This document shows, one piece after another, positions 6,374-14,610 of a stretch of DNA of 16,009 nt. The translations under genes and the position numbers were made by a program. Origin of the DNA: WJMT01 sp041686095 (GTDB lineage: Bacteria > Acidobacteriota > Aminicenantia > Aminicenantales > Aminicenantaceae); assembly GCA_041686095.1 (NCBI GenBank), contig JAWLEN010000057.1, positions 1 to 16,009 of the forward strand, written 5' to 3'. The notes under the pieces were generated by a model, which saw only the letters and a list, made by a program, of their open reading frames with translations, had not been told where the DNA came from and searched no databases. Every line of letters begins with the position of its first letter. Within the stretch, counting starts at the first letter, position 1.

Positions 6374-6887
6374 CGTACCTCTGTATCACTTTATTGGTAA
6401 TGTCTACAGTTGGGCTGTAATAAACCGCACCGCTTCTTTGCAGGTCAAAAATGATATCCAATCCTTTTTCTTTTCCGATCTGTTCAATAAGAGGCATGAC
6501 TTCATTCTGGATCTTCTGAAAAAGTCTGGCTGCCATCTCATTCATTTCCCTCTGACTGTCCTCATACATCCTTTGTCTTTCTGTTTTTAACCTTTCCAAG
6601 TCTGAATTGAGATTCATTTGTGCTTCCTGGGTTAGAGTTAAGCTCTGTGTGTTTATCTTTTTCTGCAAATCTCGGATCTCTTCATCTTTTTTAGCCAGTT
6701 TTTCTTGATTAGTTGACTCCCTTTCCCTAAGCTGAGCCAGGACCTTCTTTCCTTCAATAGAATCTTGCAGTATCTGGTTAGAATCAACAATTCCTAGATT
6801 CTTGTTTTCCTGAGCAAAACCTGTAGAGAACAAAATCAATAGAACAAGCGAAAGCAAAAGAATTTTACTTGTGCTCCTAGTTAACAT
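6351..6887 (-). CDS. skp: Skp/OmpH-family periplasmic chaperone
   Basis: Periplasmic holdase that carries unfolded outer-membrane proteins to the BAM complex. The product is 178 residues. It has a signal peptide with a hydrophobic core at about 9-22 and a probable cut after GFA (residue 25), then the family's opening GIVDSNQIL, a long charged helical region (about 45-135) rich in Glu, Lys and Gln that would form the coiled-coil tentacles, and a closing strand region IIFDLQRSGAVYY with DITNKVIQRYDEQ. Start supported by AGGAGG 6 nt before the ATG. Lies 40 bp downstream of bamA, the usual partner order. Confidence 0.93.
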   Translation of the reverse strand: MLTRSTSKILLLSLVLLILFSTGFAQENKNLGIVDSNQILQDSIEGKKVLAQLRERESTNQEKLAKKDEEIRDLQKKINTQSLTLTQEAQMNLNSDLERLKTERQRMYEDSQREMNEMAARLFQKIQNEVMPLIEQIGKEKGLDIIFDLQRSGAVYYSPTVDITNKVIQRYDEQKAKQ

Positions 6888-6927
6888 GTTAATCCTCCTG
6901 TTTATAATTTAGAAAAGCATATATATT

Positions 6928-9291
6928 TTAAAAAGTCGTTCCAATAGCGAAACGAAATTTAAAGTTCGAATCTCCCATGCGTGCTATTCGATTGTTGTAT
7001 GAAAATATCAATCTAAAAGGTACCCTCAAGGCCGGAACAAATATCCTTGCTTCTAACCCCGCAGAAGAATACATATTACTGATATCAATCTTTTGGTCTG
7101 GGGCATAGGCGTTTCCTATGTCATAGAAAAATATGGCATAAACAGGCCCGCCTACAGGAATGATGTACTCTGCATTGAAAACCAAGGACTTTTGTCCTCC
7201 CATATTGTAGCCTTCCTCATTTCTGGGTCCTATGGTGTAGATATCATAACCTCTAATGGATCTCTCTCCACCTAAATAAAATCTTTCCCAAAAAGGAATC
7301 GCTGAATCTCCAGTAGTTTTGATGAATTGATACTCAATATGAAAACCAAGAGAAGTGTTTTTGATAATGGGTTTATACAATGTCCACTCAAAACGGGGTT
7401 TTATCATGCTGACATCGCCCCCTAAAATACCTCCTGCTAATTTGCAGCTGGCCATGTAGAGGGTGCCTCTGGAAGGAGTTAAGGGACTGTCCACTGTATT
7501 TCGATATATCATGGGAGAGAAACTGCTTATGTTGTATTTGCCGTACCCATATCCCCCCCCGTAATAGTAAGGATTATACCCATAACCACCCCCGTAAAGA
7601 GAGGAGGTATACGGGTTATAATAGGGATAATAATCTTCATCTCCTTCATATTCACTGATGTCTAAATATTCAAATCCATAAGAAAGCCTGGCTCTCCAGT
7701 ATCCCCTTACTCGTCCCCCTACGTGGAGATCGACTCCTCTCCCTTTTCTGTTGAATAATCCTGGATAAATCATTTCTCGATTATGAATGCTGAAACCAGC
7801 GTTAATAGGAAGATCAAATATATACGGCTCTGTAAATCCGAACGAATAATTCTTGATCCTCTTTCCATACATGGCTACTAATTCTAATTTTTCTCCCGCT
7901 CCTAGAAAATTAACAGTAGAATAGCTCAATGACACGAAAGCTCCCTGATATCCGCTGTATCCAGCCGTAAACTGAATGTTATTTCTTTGTAATTCAGTTA
8001 CATTAATGGCGATGTCTACCTGAGAAGGATCTTGAGGGTCAGGCTGGATATCCGGATCTTGTTTGATCTCAACCAGGCCCAATTGGTTGATTCTAAGAAT
8101 GCTGTTCTTAAACAGTTCATAGCTAAACCGGCTCCCCTCTCTCACAATCATCTCACGCCGCATGACTTTGTCATTGGTGTAAGTGTTTCCTTTAAACTCT
8201 ATCCTGTCAATATAAGCGACTGGACCTTCAATAACGTTGTAAGTCACATTCACTTTTTTATTTTTGGGATCAAGCCTTTCAACAGGAATGATCCGGATAT
8301 ACATATATCCAAAATTCTGGTAAAGCTTGCTTATTTCTTCCACTCCTTTTTCTCTGTCTTCTACGCTGTATATATCTCCATCCTCTAAAGGAATCAATGT
8401 CTTTAAATTCTTAGCATTAAAAAATTCATTCCCCTCTATGCTCACATCTCCCACAAAGTACAAATACCCCGCATCCACAGGTATGGTGATCTTTTTCATG
8501 GATTGTTTCTTGAAAAAAATGGATCTTTTTTCTATTTCTTCGACCACAGGCTCTCCTATTTGAGCCTCCATAAAGCCGTGCTGTTTATACTTTTCAACCA
8601 GGTTTGAGACATCTGATTCCAGTTGATCCTGCTTAAAAGTATCCTTACCAGTTGCCCATGAAATAAGGCTGTGTTCCTTGTTCTCCTTTAAGGCATTCAT
8701 AAGAATGCTTTCTTTAAGTTTAGGCTTGCCCTTAAACACCACGTCACCGATCTTTATTTTATGACCCGCATCAATGTTAAAAATGATCTCGACTTCACTT
8801 GACCCTTTTTCCTTTACTTCTGTTTCCACTTTTCCTGAAGAGAGTCCTTTCTCTTCCATCATGTCTTTAATGGCTTTTTCGACCTGGCTTACTCTGTACG
8901 GCCTGTAGTAAGAATAGGGTTGTATGTCGACATTTTCTTCCTGCAATTTCTCCTTAATATCTTTTTCTTTGATTTTCTTCCCTGTTTTATAGGTGATCTT
9001 CTTTATGACAGGATTTTCTTTCACATAGACTTTGATGACTTTTCCTTTTTCTCCTTCTTCAACTTCTACTTTTATATCAGAGAAATATCCTGTGGCCCAT
9101 AAAACTTTAAAATCATCTCTTATTGCTGTATTACTGAAATAGTCACCCTCATCAAAAGTCAAATAATAGAGAACCGTGTCTTTTGTAACTGTTTCATTAC
9201 CTATAATTTCTATCTTTTCAATCACTTCCTGGCCGAAAAGGACCAGAGGAAAAAGAGCAATCATGAATATTATTATTATTAATTTTCTCAT
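6928..9291 (-). CDS. bamA: Outer membrane protein assembly factor BamA
   Basis: Essential Omp85-family core of the beta-barrel assembly machine. The product is 787 residues with a signal peptide (cut near 20-22, after LFG or GQE). Five POTRA domains follow, roughly 23-92, 93-175, 176-274, 275-357 and 358-435; each shows the IxxIxxxGN-type opening, for example EKIEIIGNETV (25-35) and IDRIEFKGNTY (361-371). The barrel spans about 436-787. The loop-6 signature is RSIRGYD (678-684 region), a variant of VRGF, and the chain ends in alternating aromatic residues and a terminal Phe, the expected beta-signal. Unusual: a Gly/Tyr-rich insertion at 554-586, probably in an extracellular loop. AAGGA lies 7 nt before the ATG. 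It is followed by skp in the same direction. Confidence 0.98.
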   Translation of the reverse strand: MRKLIIIIFMIALFPLVLFGQEVIEKIEIIGNETVTKDTVLYYLTFDEGDYFSNTAIRDDFKVLWATGYFSDIKVEVEEGEKGKVIKVYVKENPVIKKITYKTGKKIKEKDIKEKLQEENVDIQPYSYYRPYRVSQVEKAIKDMMEEKGLSSGKVETEVKEKGSSEVEIIFNIDAGHKIKIGDVVFKGKPKLKESILMNALKENKEHSLISWATGKDTFKQDQLESDVSNLVEKYKQHGFMEAQIGEPVVEEIEKRSIFFKKQSMKKITIPVDAGYLYFVGDVSIEGNEFFNAKNLKTLIPLEDGDIYSVEDREKGVEEISKLYQNFGYMYIRIIPVERLDPKNKKVNVTYNVIEGPVAYIDRIEFKGNTYTNDKVMRREMIVREGSRFSYELFKNSILRINQLGLVEIKQDPDIQPDPQDPSQVDIAINVTELQRNNIQFTAGYSGYQGAFVSLSYSTVNFLGAGEKLELVAMYGKRIKNYSFGFTEPYIFDLPINAGFSIHNREMIYPGLFNRKGRGVDLHVGGRVRGYWRARLSYGFEYLDISEYEGDEDYYPYYNPYTSSLYGGGYGYNPYYYGGGYGYGKYNISSFSPMIYRNTVDSPLTPSRGTLYMASCKLAGGILGGDVSMIKPRFEWTLYKPIIKNTSLGFHIEYQFIKTTGDSAIPFWERFYLGGERSIRGYDIYTIGPRNEEGYNMGGQKSLVFNAEYIIPVGGPVYAIFFYDIGNAYAPDQKIDISNMYSSAGLEARIFVPALRVPFRLIFSYNNRIARMGDSNFKFRFAIGTTF
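7534..7632 (-). repeat. Gly/Tyr-rich low-complexity insertion inside bamA
   Basis: Codes for BamA residues 554-586, of which 14 are Tyr and 9 Gly. A short unit YGGGYGY occurs twice (566-572 and 577-583), linked by NPYY. The DNA includes an 8-base C run on the plus strand (7553-7560), which is G8 in the coding strand. The frame stays open through it. By distance from the barrel start it should fall near extracellular loop 4 of the E. coli protein; this placement is inferred. Confidence 0.8.
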
Positions 9292-9352
9292 TTCGTTATC
9301 CTTATAACATATTTACCTCTAAAAATAAAGACGTCATCCTTGCCTCTGATAC

Positions 9353-9410
9353 TGAATCATCCTTTTTTAAACTGGATTATTCACGATCATCATTGTTTTA
9401 TGAATAGTCC
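9353..9410. repeat. Three copies of a 10-bp element between lolD and bamA
   Basis: TGAATCATCC at 9353-9362 (plus), TGAATAATCC at 9374-9383 (minus strand) and TGAATAGTCC at 9401-9410 (plus) share the consensus TGAATNRTCC. The middle copy can pair with either neighbour, giving two mutually exclusive hairpins. No T-tract follows on the minus strand, so this is not a normal terminator. The 133-bp gap (9292-9424) is the largest in the minus-strand run and is where bamA transcription would be controlled; operator or leader function is only a guess. Confidence 0.4.
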
Positions 9411-9424
9411 TAGTTATTTGAACT

Positions 9425-10111
9425 TTAGGTAGGATTAAATAGTTTCAGATTTTTCTCTTCCATCAAATAAATTCTGTCACAAAATTGAGCCACTTTTTCA
9501 TTATGAGTCACTATGATAGAAGACAGTTCTTTTTTATCATGAAGTTCTCTTATGAGTTTTAGAATTTTCTCACCCGTTTTCCAATCCATATTCCCAGTGG
9601 GCTCATCTGCAAGAAGCAGGGCTGGTTCATTGATCAAAGCCCTAGCAATAGCCACTCTCTGCTGTTCACCCCCAGAAAGTTGAGAAACTCGAATCAAAGC
9701 TTTGTCCTCTAAATACACCTCTTTGAGCCTATTCAAAGCCAGCTCATTAGCCTCTTCATGATGATAACCTTTTATGAGAAGAGGAAAGCTAACATTTTCC
9801 TGAGCATTAAACTCAGGAAGAAGATGATAAAATTGAAATATAAACCCTATTTTTTTATTTCTTATCTCTGCTTTCTGTTTTTGATCTTTTTTATTGATAT
9901 CTTCACCTTCTATCAATATCTTTCCTTTGGTAGGCCTGTCCAAAGCTCCACACAAATTGAGAAAGGTCGACTTTCCAACGCCTGAAACTCCTATGATAGA
10001 GACAAGCTCATTTCTTTTTAAAGAAAAGTTTATATCTTTAAAAACACATAACTTCCCCTGGGGAAGCGGATAATCCTTTCTTAAATTTTGAATCTCAAGC
10101 ACATCACTCAT
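9425..10111 (-). CDS. lolD: Lipoprotein-releasing ABC transporter ATP-binding protein LolD
   Basis: Powers extraction of outer-membrane lipoproteins from the inner membrane. The product is 228 residues, the usual length. Walker A GVSGVGKS (41-48), Q-loop Gln93 in FIFQFYHLLPEF, signature LSGGEQ (145-150), Walker B ALLLADE (164-170) and switch His203 are all intact. The QFYHLLPEF and ADEPTGNMD wording is typical of the LolD/MacB/FtsE branch. The start overlaps the permease gene by 8 bp, so the two subunits are probably made together. MacB-type export is the alternative, but the permease type and the bamA context favour Lol. Confidence 0.93.
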   Translation of the reverse strand: MSDVLEIQNLRKDYPLPQGKLCVFKDINFSLKRNELVSIIGVSGVGKSTFLNLCGALDRPTKGKILIEGEDINKKDQKQKAEIRNKKIGFIFQFYHLLPEFNAQENVSFPLLIKGYHHEEANELALNRLKEVYLEDKALIRVSQLSGGEQQRVAIARALINEPALLLADEPTGNMDWKTGEKILKLIRELHDKKELSSIIVTHNEKVAQFCDRIYLMEEKNLKLFNPT

Positions 10112-11330
10112 ACTTCAAGGCTCCTACCGGATCGATCTTAGAGGCTCTATGAGAGGGAAAAAGAGTTGATACAAAACTTATAAGAATAGCTGAAAAAACA
10201 ATGATCAATAAATCCAGAATACTGATTTTAAAAGGAACAAAAGGAATCTGATAAATATCCACTGGCACCTTAATCAATTCAAACGTGTTTGCCATCCAGC
10301 ACCACACCAGGCCAAGAACCGTACCGATGAGTGTGCCCAAAGTCCCTATGGTAGCGCCCTGCAGAAAAAAAATCTTCCTTATGCTCTTGGAAGTCGCGCC
10401 CATAGCCATAAGAATTCCAATGTCCTTTGTTTTTTCCATGACCATGAGAATGAGGGTAGCGATTATATTTAAAGCAGCTACCAGAATAATCAGAGCAATG
10501 GTGAAAAACATAAGCTTTTTCTCCAGTTTGAGAGCTGAAAACAGGGACTCGTTCATCTCCATCCAGGTGGTGGCATAAGTCTCTGAGGGCATAATATTTC
10601 TTATTTCTTCTTTAAATTCAGGGGCTTTAAAGATGTCTTTGATCTTTATCTGGACCAGATTGATTCGGTCATCAATTCCTATTATATTCTGAGCTGTCTC
10701 TAGGTTTACCAAAGCCGTAGACGCATCGTATTCATACAATCCTGTTCGGAATATACCGGTCACTCGGAGCTTTTTAATGTTGGGAAAAAGCCCTGTTGGT
10801 GTGAGTCTGTTTGACAGGGAAAGCACAGTCACTACATCTCCCACTCCAGCTCCTATTTCAAAGGAAAGGTCCCAGCCAAGCAGGATATTTCCTGTATCTG
10901 TCTCAGAGTCTGGTACAGTTCCTCTATCTAACCTATCCTTCCAAAAAGATATGGTTTCTTCTCTTTTGAAATCAAGTCCTCTTAAAACCACTCCTGAATT
11001 CTTATAAGGTCCCCTTATAAGCACAGTTTTATAAGCCACTGGAATCACTTCAGTCACTTGCTCATTTTTCTCCATTTCTTCAATAAAAGGCTGGTAGTCT
11101 GATATGCCATTTCCGGATAAATCTGAAATCATGATATGGGAAGTGGCTCCTAATATCTTATTCTGAACATCTTTTTGGAATCCGGTTATCAAAGCAATGG
11201 CAATAATAAGGGCCATCACTCCAATGGTGATACCCAGAACAGAAATCAAAGTAATGACAGATATAAAAGCCTGTTTTCTCTTGGCTGTAAGATAACGCTT
11301 GGCGACAAACCACTCAAACTTCATACTCAT
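10104..11330 (-). CDS. Lipoprotein-releasing ABC transporter permease, LolC/LolE type
   Basis: Inner-membrane permease of the Lol system. The product is 408 residues with four membrane segments (about 22-50, 276-298, 322-347, 371-392) and one large periplasmic domain (about 51-270) between the first two, the MacB/FtsX topology. The N-terminus FEWFVAKRYLTAKRKQAFISVIT and EKTKDIGILMAMGA after the second segment are characteristic of LolC/E. Only one permease is present, so the complex may be a homodimer, or the second subunit is elsewhere. An in-frame ATG two codons later (11324) has a better distance (9 nt) to AAAGG than the first ATG (3 nt), so the start is uncertain by 6 bp. It begins 15 bp after lysS. 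Confidence 0.92.
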   Translation of the reverse strand: MSMKFEWFVAKRYLTAKRKQAFISVITLISVLGITIGVMALIIAIALITGFQKDVQNKILGATSHIMISDLSGNGISDYQPFIEEMEKNEQVTEVIPVAYKTVLIRGPYKNSGVVLRGLDFKREETISFWKDRLDRGTVPDSETDTGNILLGWDLSFEIGAGVGDVVTVLSLSNRLTPTGLFPNIKKLRVTGIFRTGLYEYDASTALVNLETAQNIIGIDDRINLVQIKIKDIFKAPEFKEEIRNIMPSETYATTWMEMNESLFSALKLEKKLMFFTIALIILVAALNIIATLILMVMEKTKDIGILMAMGATSKSIRKIFFLQGATIGTLGTLIGTVLGLVWCWMANTFELIKVPVDIYQIPFVPFKISILDLLIIVFSAILISFVSTLFPSHRASKIDPVGALKYE

Positions 11331-11345
11331 AAACCTTTAGACAAT

Positions 11346-12872
11346 TTATTTAGATAAATTGGACTTTTCTTTTTTTCCTTTTGGACGGAGAAGAGGGAAA
11401 AGTATGACCTCCCTTATAGAATGTCGGTCCGTGAAAATCATAACCAACCGGTCTATTCCGATTCCGTCTCCTCCTGTTGGAGGAAGTCCATATTCCAATG
11501 CCTGAACATAATCATTATCCACCACATGAGACTCTTCATCTCCTTTTTTCCTCTCTTTAGCCTGCTGGAGAAATCTCTTTTTTTGCTCCTTAGGATCTGT
11601 CAGTTCGCTAAAAGCATTAGCGATCTCCATCCCGGCAATGACCAATTCAAATCTTTCTGCCTCATCTGGATTATCCTTAGAAGCCTTAGCCAGAGGAGAA
11701 ATCTCTTTTGGGGGATTGATGACAAAAGTAGGTTGGATTAAATTGGGTTTCACATATTTATCAAATATAACATCCAGAGCTTTTCCGTAAGAAATTGATG
11801 CCTCCTCTCCACTTATATCAGACGCGAATTCAACCATGCCTTTTTTATCATCAAAACGACTGGCAGCCAGCCCGCTGTACTTTGATAAAGCATCCATAAA
11901 TTTGATCCTCTTCCAGGGTTTCTTAAATGAAATCTTATGATCTCCATACCTCACTTCTTGTTTTCCTGTAAGCTCCACACTCAGCATATGGATTAATTCT
12001 TCAGTGATGTTCATCATGTCATTATAATCACAGTAAGCTTCATAAAATTCCAGCATGGTGAATTCTGGATTATGCTCAGATGATATTCCCTCATTTCTGA
12101 AATTTCTGTTGATCTCATAAACCTTTTCCATGCCTCCGACCACAAGCCTTTTTAAATACAGTTCTGGAGCAATTCTTAAGTACAAATCCATTCCTAAGGC
12201 ATTATGGAATGTCTTAAAGGGTTTAGCCAGGGCTCCTCCTGGTATAGGCTGCATCATAGGGGTTTCTACTTCTATATATCCTTTATCATTGAAAAATTCC
12301 CTGATTTTAGTGATCATACGGCTTCTCAGTCTAAAAACCTCTGTTTCTTCAGAATTGACAATCAAATCAAGATATCTCTTCCTATAACGGATTTCAACAT
12401 CACGCAGCCCATGCCATTTTTCTGGCAAGGGATAAAGACACTTTGCCAAAAAATCAAATGAATCCAATAGCACAGTCAGCTCACCTGTCCTGGTTTTAAA
12501 AACCGCTCCTTCTATGGCGATCATATCCCCTATGTCCAAAAGTGAGAATAAGTCAAACTTTTTTTCTCCCACTCGGTCTTTTCGAACATAACCCTGAAGC
12601 TTTGTCCGGCTGTCTTTGATGTGAAAAAACACAGCTCTTCCCATCTCTCTTATGGAGGTGATTCTTCCCGCTGCTTTGACTCTCTTCTTTTCCTTTTCTA
12701 AATCTTCAGCTTTAGTATCTGAATAACTTGACACCACTTCATGAACTGAATGGGTCACGTCAATCTTATGAGGAAAAAGCTCCACCCCAGCTTGAGCCAG
12801 CTCTTTCATTTTTTCTTCTCTGACTTTTTTCTGTGCCACTTTTCCAGATGATTGTTCTCTTTTTTTATCCAT
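11346..12872 (-). CDS. lysS: Lysyl-tRNA synthetase, class II
   Basis: Charges tRNA-Lys in the cytoplasm. The product is 508 residues, typical of bacterial LysS. It has an N-terminal OB-fold anticodon-binding domain (about 66-145) and a class II catalytic core: motif 1 region YIEVETPMMQPIPGGALAKPF (199-219), motif 2 NFRNEGISSEHNPEFTMLEF (257-276), motif 3 GDGIGIDRLVM (about 468-478). No truncation or missing motif. The ATG overlaps the end of nusB by 8 bp. Placement ahead of lolC/E-lolD is a conserved arrangement in several phyla and probably reflects shared transcription. Confidence 0.98.
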   Translation of the reverse strand: MDKKREQSSGKVAQKKVREEKMKELAQAGVELFPHKIDVTHSVHEVVSSYSDTKAEDLEKEKKRVKAAGRITSIREMGRAVFFHIKDSRTKLQGYVRKDRVGEKKFDLFSLLDIGDMIAIEGAVFKTRTGELTVLLDSFDFLAKCLYPLPEKWHGLRDVEIRYRKRYLDLIVNSEETEVFRLRSRMITKIREFFNDKGYIEVETPMMQPIPGGALAKPFKTFHNALGMDLYLRIAPELYLKRLVVGGMEKVYEINRNFRNEGISSEHNPEFTMLEFYEAYCDYNDMMNITEELIHMLSVELTGKQEVRYGDHKISFKKPWKRIKFMDALSKYSGLAASRFDDKKGMVEFASDISGEEASISYGKALDVIFDKYVKPNLIQPTFVINPPKEISPLAKASKDNPDEAERFELVIAGMEIANAFSELTDPKEQKKRFLQQAKERKKGDEESHVVDNDYVQALEYGLPPTGGDGIGIDRLVMIFTDRHSIREVILFPLLRPKGKKEKSNLSK

Positions 12873-13293
12873 TTGAATTTCCTCTGTCTTTTTTTCTTGC
12901 CTTGGGACTTTTACTTAAAGCATCCAAAACACCGTTTATGAATCTTGCTGATTCACTGCTGCCAAATTTTTTGGCCAGCTCCACAGCTTCGTTAATGACT
13001 ATGGCCACAGCCATGTCCTTTTCGAAAAGAAGTTCATAAGCAGCCAAACGCATTATATTTCTATCTATAAGAAGCATCCTGGAGACACGCCAGTTTTGAG
13101 AATGGGACTGAATCAGGGTATCAATTTCTTCCTTATGAGCCATGACTCCGTGAACCAACTGTTGGGCGTATGCAGAATCTTGGTTTTTTTTATTTTTCCA
13201 GAATTGATTGAGGTCCGGAACTTCACTTCTTTCACTAAATTCAAGCTGAAATAGAATTTGGAGAGCGGCCTCCCTGGATTCTCTTCTTCCCAT
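12865..13293 (-). CDS. nusB: Transcription antitermination factor NusB
   Basis: RNA-binding all-helical protein that, with NusE, assembles antitermination complexes on rRNA operons. From ATG 13293 it has 142 residues, the normal length, opening with MGRRESREAALQILFQLEF as expected. A GTG at 13335 in the same frame would add 14 residues with no family resemblance and overlap ribH, so I rejected it, although the ribosome site before 13293 is weak. Later motifs: W-R-V-S-R-M-L-L-I-D-R-N-I-M-R-L-A-A-Y-E-L and AIVINEAVELAKKFG, followed by SARFINGVLD, all standard. Sits between ribH (22-bp gap) and lysS (8-bp overlap). The ribH-nusB pair is widespread. Confidence 0.96.
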   Translation of the reverse strand: MGRRESREAALQILFQLEFSERSEVPDLNQFWKNKKNQDSAYAQQLVHGVMAHKEEIDTLIQSHSQNWRVSRMLLIDRNIMRLAAYELLFEKDMAVAIVINEAVELAKKFGSSESARFINGVLDALSKSPKARKKDRGNSNG

Positions 13294-13315
13294 TCTCTGC
13301 TGCCGGAATTGATAA

Positions 13316-13786
13316 TCAATCCAAGTCAGACACACTGATCAAATTGAGGGTTTCAATAAGAGCAAAAGCAGAATCATATCCCTTGTTTCCTTCTTTGGTA
13401 CCTGCTCTTTCTATTCCCTGTTCAATGGTGTCAACAGTCAAAATTCCAAAAGAAACCGGTATCCCTGTATCCATAGAAATCTGAGCCAAGCCTTTGGTCA
13501 CTTCAGCACTTAAATACTCAAAATGGGGAGTATCCCCCCGGATCAAAGCTCCCAGACACAAAATTCCATCCACTTTTTTTGATAGGGCTAACTTTTTTGC
13601 GATCACAGGGATTTCAAAAGCTCCGGGCACCTTATAAAGCGAAATATCACTCTGATCTGCTCCCAGTTTTTCTAGGGCATCCATTGCACCTTCCAGAAGC
13701 CTTTCTGAAATAAACTGATTATAGCGACTCAATACAATCCCTATTTTAAGACCCTCTGCCTTCAGTTTTCCCTGAAATGTATCCAT
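13316..13786 (-). CDS. ribH: 6,7-dimethyl-8-ribityllumazine synthase
   Basis: Condenses 5-amino-6-ribitylaminouracil with dihydroxybutanone phosphate, the penultimate riboflavin step, in the cytoplasm. The product is 156 residues, the normal size. Seen: substrate-binding SRYN (20-23), VPGAFEIP (53-60), GALIRGDTPHFEY (79-91) with catalytic His88, and the closing region FGILTVDTIEQGIERAGTKEGNKG. An AGGGAGA ribosome site lies 6 nt before the ATG. No other riboflavin gene is in the window; it is linked to nusB, as is common. Confidence 0.98.
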   Translation of the reverse strand: MDTFQGKLKAEGLKIGIVLSRYNQFISERLLEGAMDALEKLGADQSDISLYKVPGAFEIPVIAKKLALSKKVDGILCLGALIRGDTPHFEYLSAEVTKGLAQISMDTGIPVSFGILTVDTIEQGIERAGTKEGNKGYDSAFALIETLNLISVSDLD

Positions 13787-13798
13787 TTTCTTCTCCCT

Positions 13799-14584
13799 TT
13801 ATTTACCTTGAAATTCAGGCTTTCTTTTTTCCAAAAACGCTTTGGTTCCTTCTTTGCTGTCTTCAGTGGCACAGATTTCTCCGAACAGTTCAGCCTCAAG
13901 AAGAAGCCCATCATTTAAGGGTTTCTCCAGACCATTATTTATGGCTTGAATACTGTATTCAACAGCCTTAGGTCCGTTGGCAGCCATTTTTTGAGCTAAT
14001 TTTTTGCAGGTAGGGATCAGTTCTTCTTGAGCAACAACCTGGTTAACCAAACCGATCCGATAAGCTTCTTGGGCATCAATGGTTTTTCCAGATAAGATCA
14101 TTTCCATGGCCATGCCTTTTCCCACTAACCTGGAAAGTCTCTGAGTGCCTCCAAATCCTGGAATGAGTCCTAATTTGACTTCAGGCTGTCCCATCTTTGC
14201 GTTAACTGAGGCAATCCTCATATGACAGGCTAAAGCTATTTCTGTTCCCCCTCCTAAAGCATATCCATTAACCACAGCTATAACAGGTCTATTAAAATTT
14301 TCGATCAGATTCATGAGTCTTTGACCCTCCATGACATACTTTTTGCCAGAAGAAAGGTCAAGTCCAGAAAGCTCTTTTATATCAGCTCCGGCTACAAATG
14401 CTTTTTCTCCAGAACCTGTCAATAAAACAACTTTCACTTCGCTGTCTTCCTGAAAAGATAAAAAAGCCTGATGAAGTTCATTGACAGTCTCTTGATTCAA
14501 TGCATTTAATTTATCAGGCCTGTTAATGATGACCCAACCCATATTTTCTTCTTTCTCAATCTTCAAGTTTTTATATTTTCCCAT
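13799..14584 (-). CDS. Enoyl-CoA hydratase (crotonase family)
   Basis: Adds water across the 2,3-double bond of enoyl-CoA in fatty acid or amino acid breakdown. The product is 261 residues, standard length. Oxyanion-hole regions AFVAGADIKEL (62-72) and GYALGGGTEI (107-116) are present. Both catalytic glutamates of true hydratases are kept: Glu115 (GGGTE) and Glu135 (QPE), 20 residues apart as in the rat mitochondrial enzyme. It then has GLIPGFGGTQRL and AMEMILSGKTIDAQEAYRIGLVN. Closest in feel to short-chain crotonase, but the substrate cannot be read from sequence. AAAGGAG lies 8 nt before the ATG. It is 12 bp upstream of ribH, with no obvious functional link. Confidence 0.93.
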   Translation of the reverse strand: MGKYKNLKIEKEENMGWVIINRPDKLNALNQETVNELHQAFLSFQEDSEVKVVLLTGSGEKAFVAGADIKELSGLDLSSGKKYVMEGQRLMNLIENFNRPVIAVVNGYALGGGTEIALACHMRIASVNAKMGQPEVKLGLIPGFGGTQRLSRLVGKGMAMEMILSGKTIDAQEAYRIGLVNQVVAQEELIPTCKKLAQKMAANGPKAVEYSIQAINNGLEKPLNDGLLLEAELFGEICATEDSKEGTKAFLEKRKPEFQGK

Positions 14585-14610
14585 TTTTTAGTCTCCTTTC
14601 ACCTGAATTA

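Noticed and set aside
13294..13335. GTG start for nusB
   Set aside because: Adds 14 residues unlike the family and overlaps ribH; the ATG at 13293 gives the normal NusB start.
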